Shown piece after piece: positions 61,519 through 64,000 of a stretch of 64,000 nucleotides of DNA. The stretch is from the NCBI RefSeq assembly GCF_049856175.1, contig NZ_JBNDNA010000006.1:124001-188000 (forward strand), read 5' to 3'. Numbering within the stretch: position 1 is the first letter of the stretch; every line of letters starts with the position of its first letter. A model generated the notes under the pieces. It saw nothing but the letters and a program-made list of their open reading frames with translations. It had not been told where the DNA came from and ran no database searches. The DNA is from JB111 sp049856175. Lineage in GTDB: Bacteria > Actinomycetota > Actinomycetes > Actinomycetales > Actinomycetaceae. Position numbers and translations under genes: made by a program.

Positions 61519-63306
61519 TCAGGCCGGCACGACCCCCGCCGCCCGCAGCCGGGCGAGCAGCTCGTCGACCGCGGCGTCCGGTGCCAGCTCGACGCGCTCG
61601 TCGGTGGTCCGGTCCCGCACCTCGACCACCCCGTCGGCCAGACCCCGGCCGACCACGAGCGAGTACGGCACGCCGATGAGCTCGGCGTCGGCGAACTTCA
61701 CGCCGGCCGAGACCTTGGGCCGGTCGTCGTAGAGCACCTCTGCGCCGGCCGCATCGAGCCGGACGGCGAGATCCGCGGCCATCTCGAAGATCTCCGCCCC
61801 CTTGCCCGTGGCGAGCACGTGCACGTGGAACGGCGCGACGTGGACCGGCCAGGCCAGGCCCTTCTCGTCGCTCGTCGACTCGGCGATCGCGGCCAGCGCG
61901 CGCGTGACGCCGATGCCGTAGCTGCCCATCGTCGGCGTCACGGCCTTGCCGTTCTGGTCGAGGACGGTGAGCCCGAGCGCGTCGGCGTACTTCCGGCCGA
62001 GCGCGAAGATGTGCCCCATCTCCATGCCGCGGGCCAGCTCGAGCGGACCGGAGCCGTCCGGTGCCGGGTCGCCGGCGCGCACCTCGGCGATCTCGACGGT
62101 GCCGTCGGAGACGAAGTCGCGGCCCGCGACGAGGCCGACGACGTGCCGCCCGTCGACGTCCGCGCCCGTCGCCCACACGCTGCCGTCGACGACGCGCGGG
62201 TCGAGCAGGTAGCGCACGGCCTTCTCGTCACCGCGGGCGTGCTCGGAGCGCGGGCCGATGTACCCGCGCACGAGCTCGGGGTGCGCCTCGAGGTCGGCCT
62301 CGGTCGCCGTCTCGACCTCGGCGGGCGCGAACGCCACCTCGGCCCGCGCCAGGTCCATGGCCCGGTCCCCGGGCAGTCCGACGACGACGATCTCCCGCTC
62401 CCCGTCCGGGTGCACGAGCGCGAGCACGAGATTCTTCAGGGTGTCCGACGCCGCCCAGCCGCGCCCCTCCGGGCGGGGCGCCTCGGCGTCGAGAGCCACG
62501 ACGAGCGTCTCGATCGTGTCCGCGCCCGGGGTGTCGACCGTGACCGGCGCCGGCGGCTCCTCGACGTGCTGCGGCAGCTCGGGGACCGGCGTCGTCACGG
62601 CCTCGACGTTGGCCGCATAGCCGCCCGGCGAGCGGACGAACGTGTCCTCGCCGACCGGCGTCGGGTGGAGGAACTCCTCCGAGCGCGAGCCGCCCATGGC
62701 GCCCGCGTCCGCCGCGACCACGACGACGTCGAGGCCGAGCCGGGCGAAGATCCGCAGGTAGGCCGCGCGGTAGAGGTCGTAGCTGGCGACCTGCGCGTCG
62801 TCGTCGATGTCGAAGGAGTAGGCGTCCTTCATGACGAACTCGCGGCCGCGGACGATGCCGGCGCGCGGGCGGGCCTCGTCGCGGTACTTCGTCTGCACCT
62901 GGAACAGCTGCAGCGGCAGGTCCTTGTAGGAGCTCACGAGGTCCTTGACCAGGAGCGTGAACATCTCCTCGTGCGTGGGCGCGAGCAGGTAGTCGTTCTC
63001 CCGGCGGTCCTTGAGGCGGAAGAGGTTGTCCCCGTACTCGGCCCAGCGGCCGCTCGCCTCGTAGGGCTCCTTGGGCAGCAGCGCCGGGAAGTGCACCTCC
63101 TGGGCGCCGATCGCCAGCATCTCCTCGCGCACGACACGCTCGACCTTGGCCAGCACGCGCAGCCCGACCGGCAGCCACGTGTAGATGCCCGGGGCGGCGC
63201 GGCGGATGTAGCCGGCGCGGACGAGCAGCCGGTGGGACGCGATCTCGGCGTCGGCGGGGTCCTCGCGCAGCGTGCGCAGGAAGAGGGAGGACATCGTGGA
63301 GAGCAT
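61519..63306 (-). CDS. proS: Prolyl-tRNA synthetase (bacterial type)
   Basis: 595-residue class II synthetase with motif 1-3 segments (RRAAPGIYTWLPVGLRVL; KYRDEARPRAGIVRGREFVMKDAYSFD; MGSYGIGVTRALAAIAE), the prokaryotic editing domain inserted between motifs 2 and 3 (about residues 230-400) and the anticodon-binding domain. The ATG at 63306 has TAACCT six bases upstream. Confidence 0.96.
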   Translation of the reverse strand: MLSTMSSLFLRTLREDPADAEIASHRLLVRAGYIRRAAPGIYTWLPVGLRVLAKVERVVREEMLAIGAQEVHFPALLPKEPYEASGRWAEYGDNLFRLKDRRENDYLLAPTHEEMFTLLVKDLVSSYKDLPLQLFQVQTKYRDEARPRAGIVRGREFVMKDAYSFDIDDDAQVASYDLYRAAYLRIFARLGLDVVVVAADAGAMGGSRSEEFLHPTPVGEDTFVRSPGGYAANVEAVTTPVPELPQHVEEPPAPVTVDTPGADTIETLVVALDAEAPRPEGRGWAASDTLKNLVLALVHPDGEREIVVVGLPGDRAMDLARAEVAFAPAEVETATEADLEAHPELVRGYIGPRSEHARGDEKAVRYLLDPRVVDGSVWATGADVDGRHVVGLVAGRDFVSDGTVEIAEVRAGDPAPDGSGPLELARGMEMGHIFALGRKYADALGLTVLDQNGKAVTPTMGSYGIGVTRALAAIAESTSDEKGLAWPVHVAPFHVHVLATGKGAEIFEMAADLAVRLDAAGAEVLYDDRPKVSAGVKFADAELIGVPYSLVVGRGLADGVVEVRDRTTDERVELAPDAAVDELLARLRAAGVVPA

Positions 63307-63312
63307 GGGGAC

Positions 63313-63318
63313 AGGTTA
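63313..63318 (-). promoter_or_regulatory. Putative -10 of leaderless proS promoter
   Basis: Minus-strand TAACCT, six bases before the proS ATG. Confidence 0.5.
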
Positions 63319-63334
63319 TGCGGTGCGGGTCGGG

Positions 63335-63340
63335 CACGAT
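63335..63340 (+). promoter_or_regulatory. Weak putative -10 of nitronate monooxygenase gene
   Basis: CACGAT, seven bases before the ATG at 63348; divergent from the proS promoter within 42 bp. Confidence 0.3.
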
Positions 63341-63347
63341 GTCCCCC

Positions 63348-64000
63348 ATGCGCACAGCGATCACCGACCTCCTCGGCATCGAGCACCCGGTCGTCCAGGG
63401 CGGCATGCAGTGGGTCTCCGTCGCGGAGCTCACCGCCGCCGTCTCGAACGCCGGCGGGCTCGGTATCCTCGGGGCGCTGACCCAGCAGACGCCGGACGAC
63501 CTGCGCGCCGAGATCGCCCGCACGCGCGAGCTCACCGACAAGCCGTTCGGCGTCAACCTCACGTTCCTGCCGGCGATGACTCCCCCGCCGTACGCCGAGT
63601 ACGTGCGCGCCATCATCGAGTCGGGCGTGCGCATCGTCGAGACCGCGGGGGCCAACCCGGGCGAGGCGGCGGCCGCGCTGAAGGAGGCGGGCGTCACCCT
63701 CATCCACAAGTGCACCTCCGTGCGGCACGCCCGCTCGGCGCAGCGGTTCGGCGCCGACGTGATCACGATCGACGGCTTCGAGTGTGCCGGCCACCCGGGC
63801 GAGGACGACGTCGGCGGCCTCGTGCTCGTGCCCGCCGCCGTCGCCGCGCTCGACGTGCCCGTCATCGCGTGCGGCGGGATCGCCGACGGTCGCGGGCTCG
63901 CGGCGGCCCGCGCCCTCGGGGCGGCCGGCGTGTCGATGGGCACCCGCTTCGTCGCGACGGCGGAGTCGCGGGTGCACGCGCGCATCAAGCAGGCCATCGT
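63348..64000 (+). CDS. Nitronate monooxygenase family flavoprotein (cut by window end)
   Basis: The first 217 residues of an FMN-dependent TIM-barrel enzyme. VVQGGMQWVS at the N-terminus, SNAGGLGILG, FGVNLTFLPA, FECAGHPGEDDVG (includes the catalytic-region His of the NMO family) and IACGGIADGRGLAAARALGAAGVSMGTRF (FMN phosphate site) match class II 2-nitropropane dioxygenase-like proteins. The physiological substrate is uncertain; some relatives are enoyl-ACP reductases (FabK). Confidence 0.85.
   Translation, partial: MRTAITDLLGIEHPVVQGGMQWVSVAELTAAVSNAGGLGILGALTQQTPDDLRAEIARTRELTDKPFGVNLTFLPAMTPPPYAEYVRAIIESGVRIVETAGANPGEAAAALKEAGVTLIHKCTSVRHARSAQRFGADVITIDGFECAGHPGEDDVGGLVLVPAAVAALDVPVIACGGIADGRGLAAARALGAAGVSMGTRFVATAESRVHARIKQAI

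Overview
The window is very high-GC DNA (third codon positions almost all G or C) from an actinobacterium. Markers are DUF3046 next to recX-recA, a pgsA-cinA-clgR block, a full-length Lhr helicase, pnp-pepR, actinobacterial-type 'CGAAC-N4-GTTCG' SOS box, and a gluABCD uptake operon. Gene content fits Micrococcales (Cellulomonas/Georgenia-like), but genus is an inference. It is mostly chromosomal core with small accessory patches; I see no prophage, insertion sequence, integrase, CRISPR array, rRNA or tRNA.

Layout. 1-2.9 kb: dapF (cut by the window start), miaA and miaB on the minus strand. 3-7.6 kb: a small-molecule phosphotransferase and gluABCD. 7.7-11.3 kb: a lipoprotein gene split by an in-frame TAG, then recX-recA and DUF3046 with an SOS box. 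11.5-18.3 kb: lhr, then clgR, cinA, pgsA. 18.4-25 kb: CapA-like phosphatase, a glycosyltransferase fused to a DUF2867-like domain, a phosphodiesterase and ftsK. 25-30.9 kb: TetR plus PLP enzyme, rnj, and a TetR-controlled ABC-2 exporter with two operator palindromes. 31-35.8 kb: dapA, an MFS exporter behind a leader peptide and nested palindromes, GNAT, dapB, OsmC. 36-40.6 kb: pepR, pnp, rpsO. 40.7-44.7 kb: NarL-type two-component system divergent from an ABC exporter. 44.7-48.7 kb: ribF, tatB-tatC-tatA and a Tat-type dioxygenase lipoprotein. 48.9-53 kb: metallo-hydrolase, IMPase, DUF222/HNH protein, DUF2975. 53-60.2 kb: truB, rbfA, infB, ylxR, nusA, rimP (translation/transcription operon). 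60.4-64 kb: DUF4439 lipoprotein, proS, and a nitronate monooxygenase cut by the window end.

Two patterns recur. First, about twenty starts sit 6-7 nt after a TANNNT (or CANNNT) hexamer with no Shine-Dalgarno, the arrangement of leaderless transcripts; it settles several start codons. Second, short tandem copies of gene 3' ends occur just past stop codons (pnp, rnj, lhr); the pnp 23-bp unit reappears 24 kb away as part of a perfect 22-bp stem near proS.

The strongest candidate for an undescribed system is the 32.08-32.28 kb leader of the MFS exporter. It has a leaderless 17-codon ORF, a hairpin whose loop holds its stop codon, four GACGTC cores able to pair in alternative ways (the last containing the GTG start of the exporter), and a 9-nt copy of the 16S anti-Shine-Dalgarno. 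It resembles a drug-sensing translational attenuator, but this is a prediction from sequence alone.
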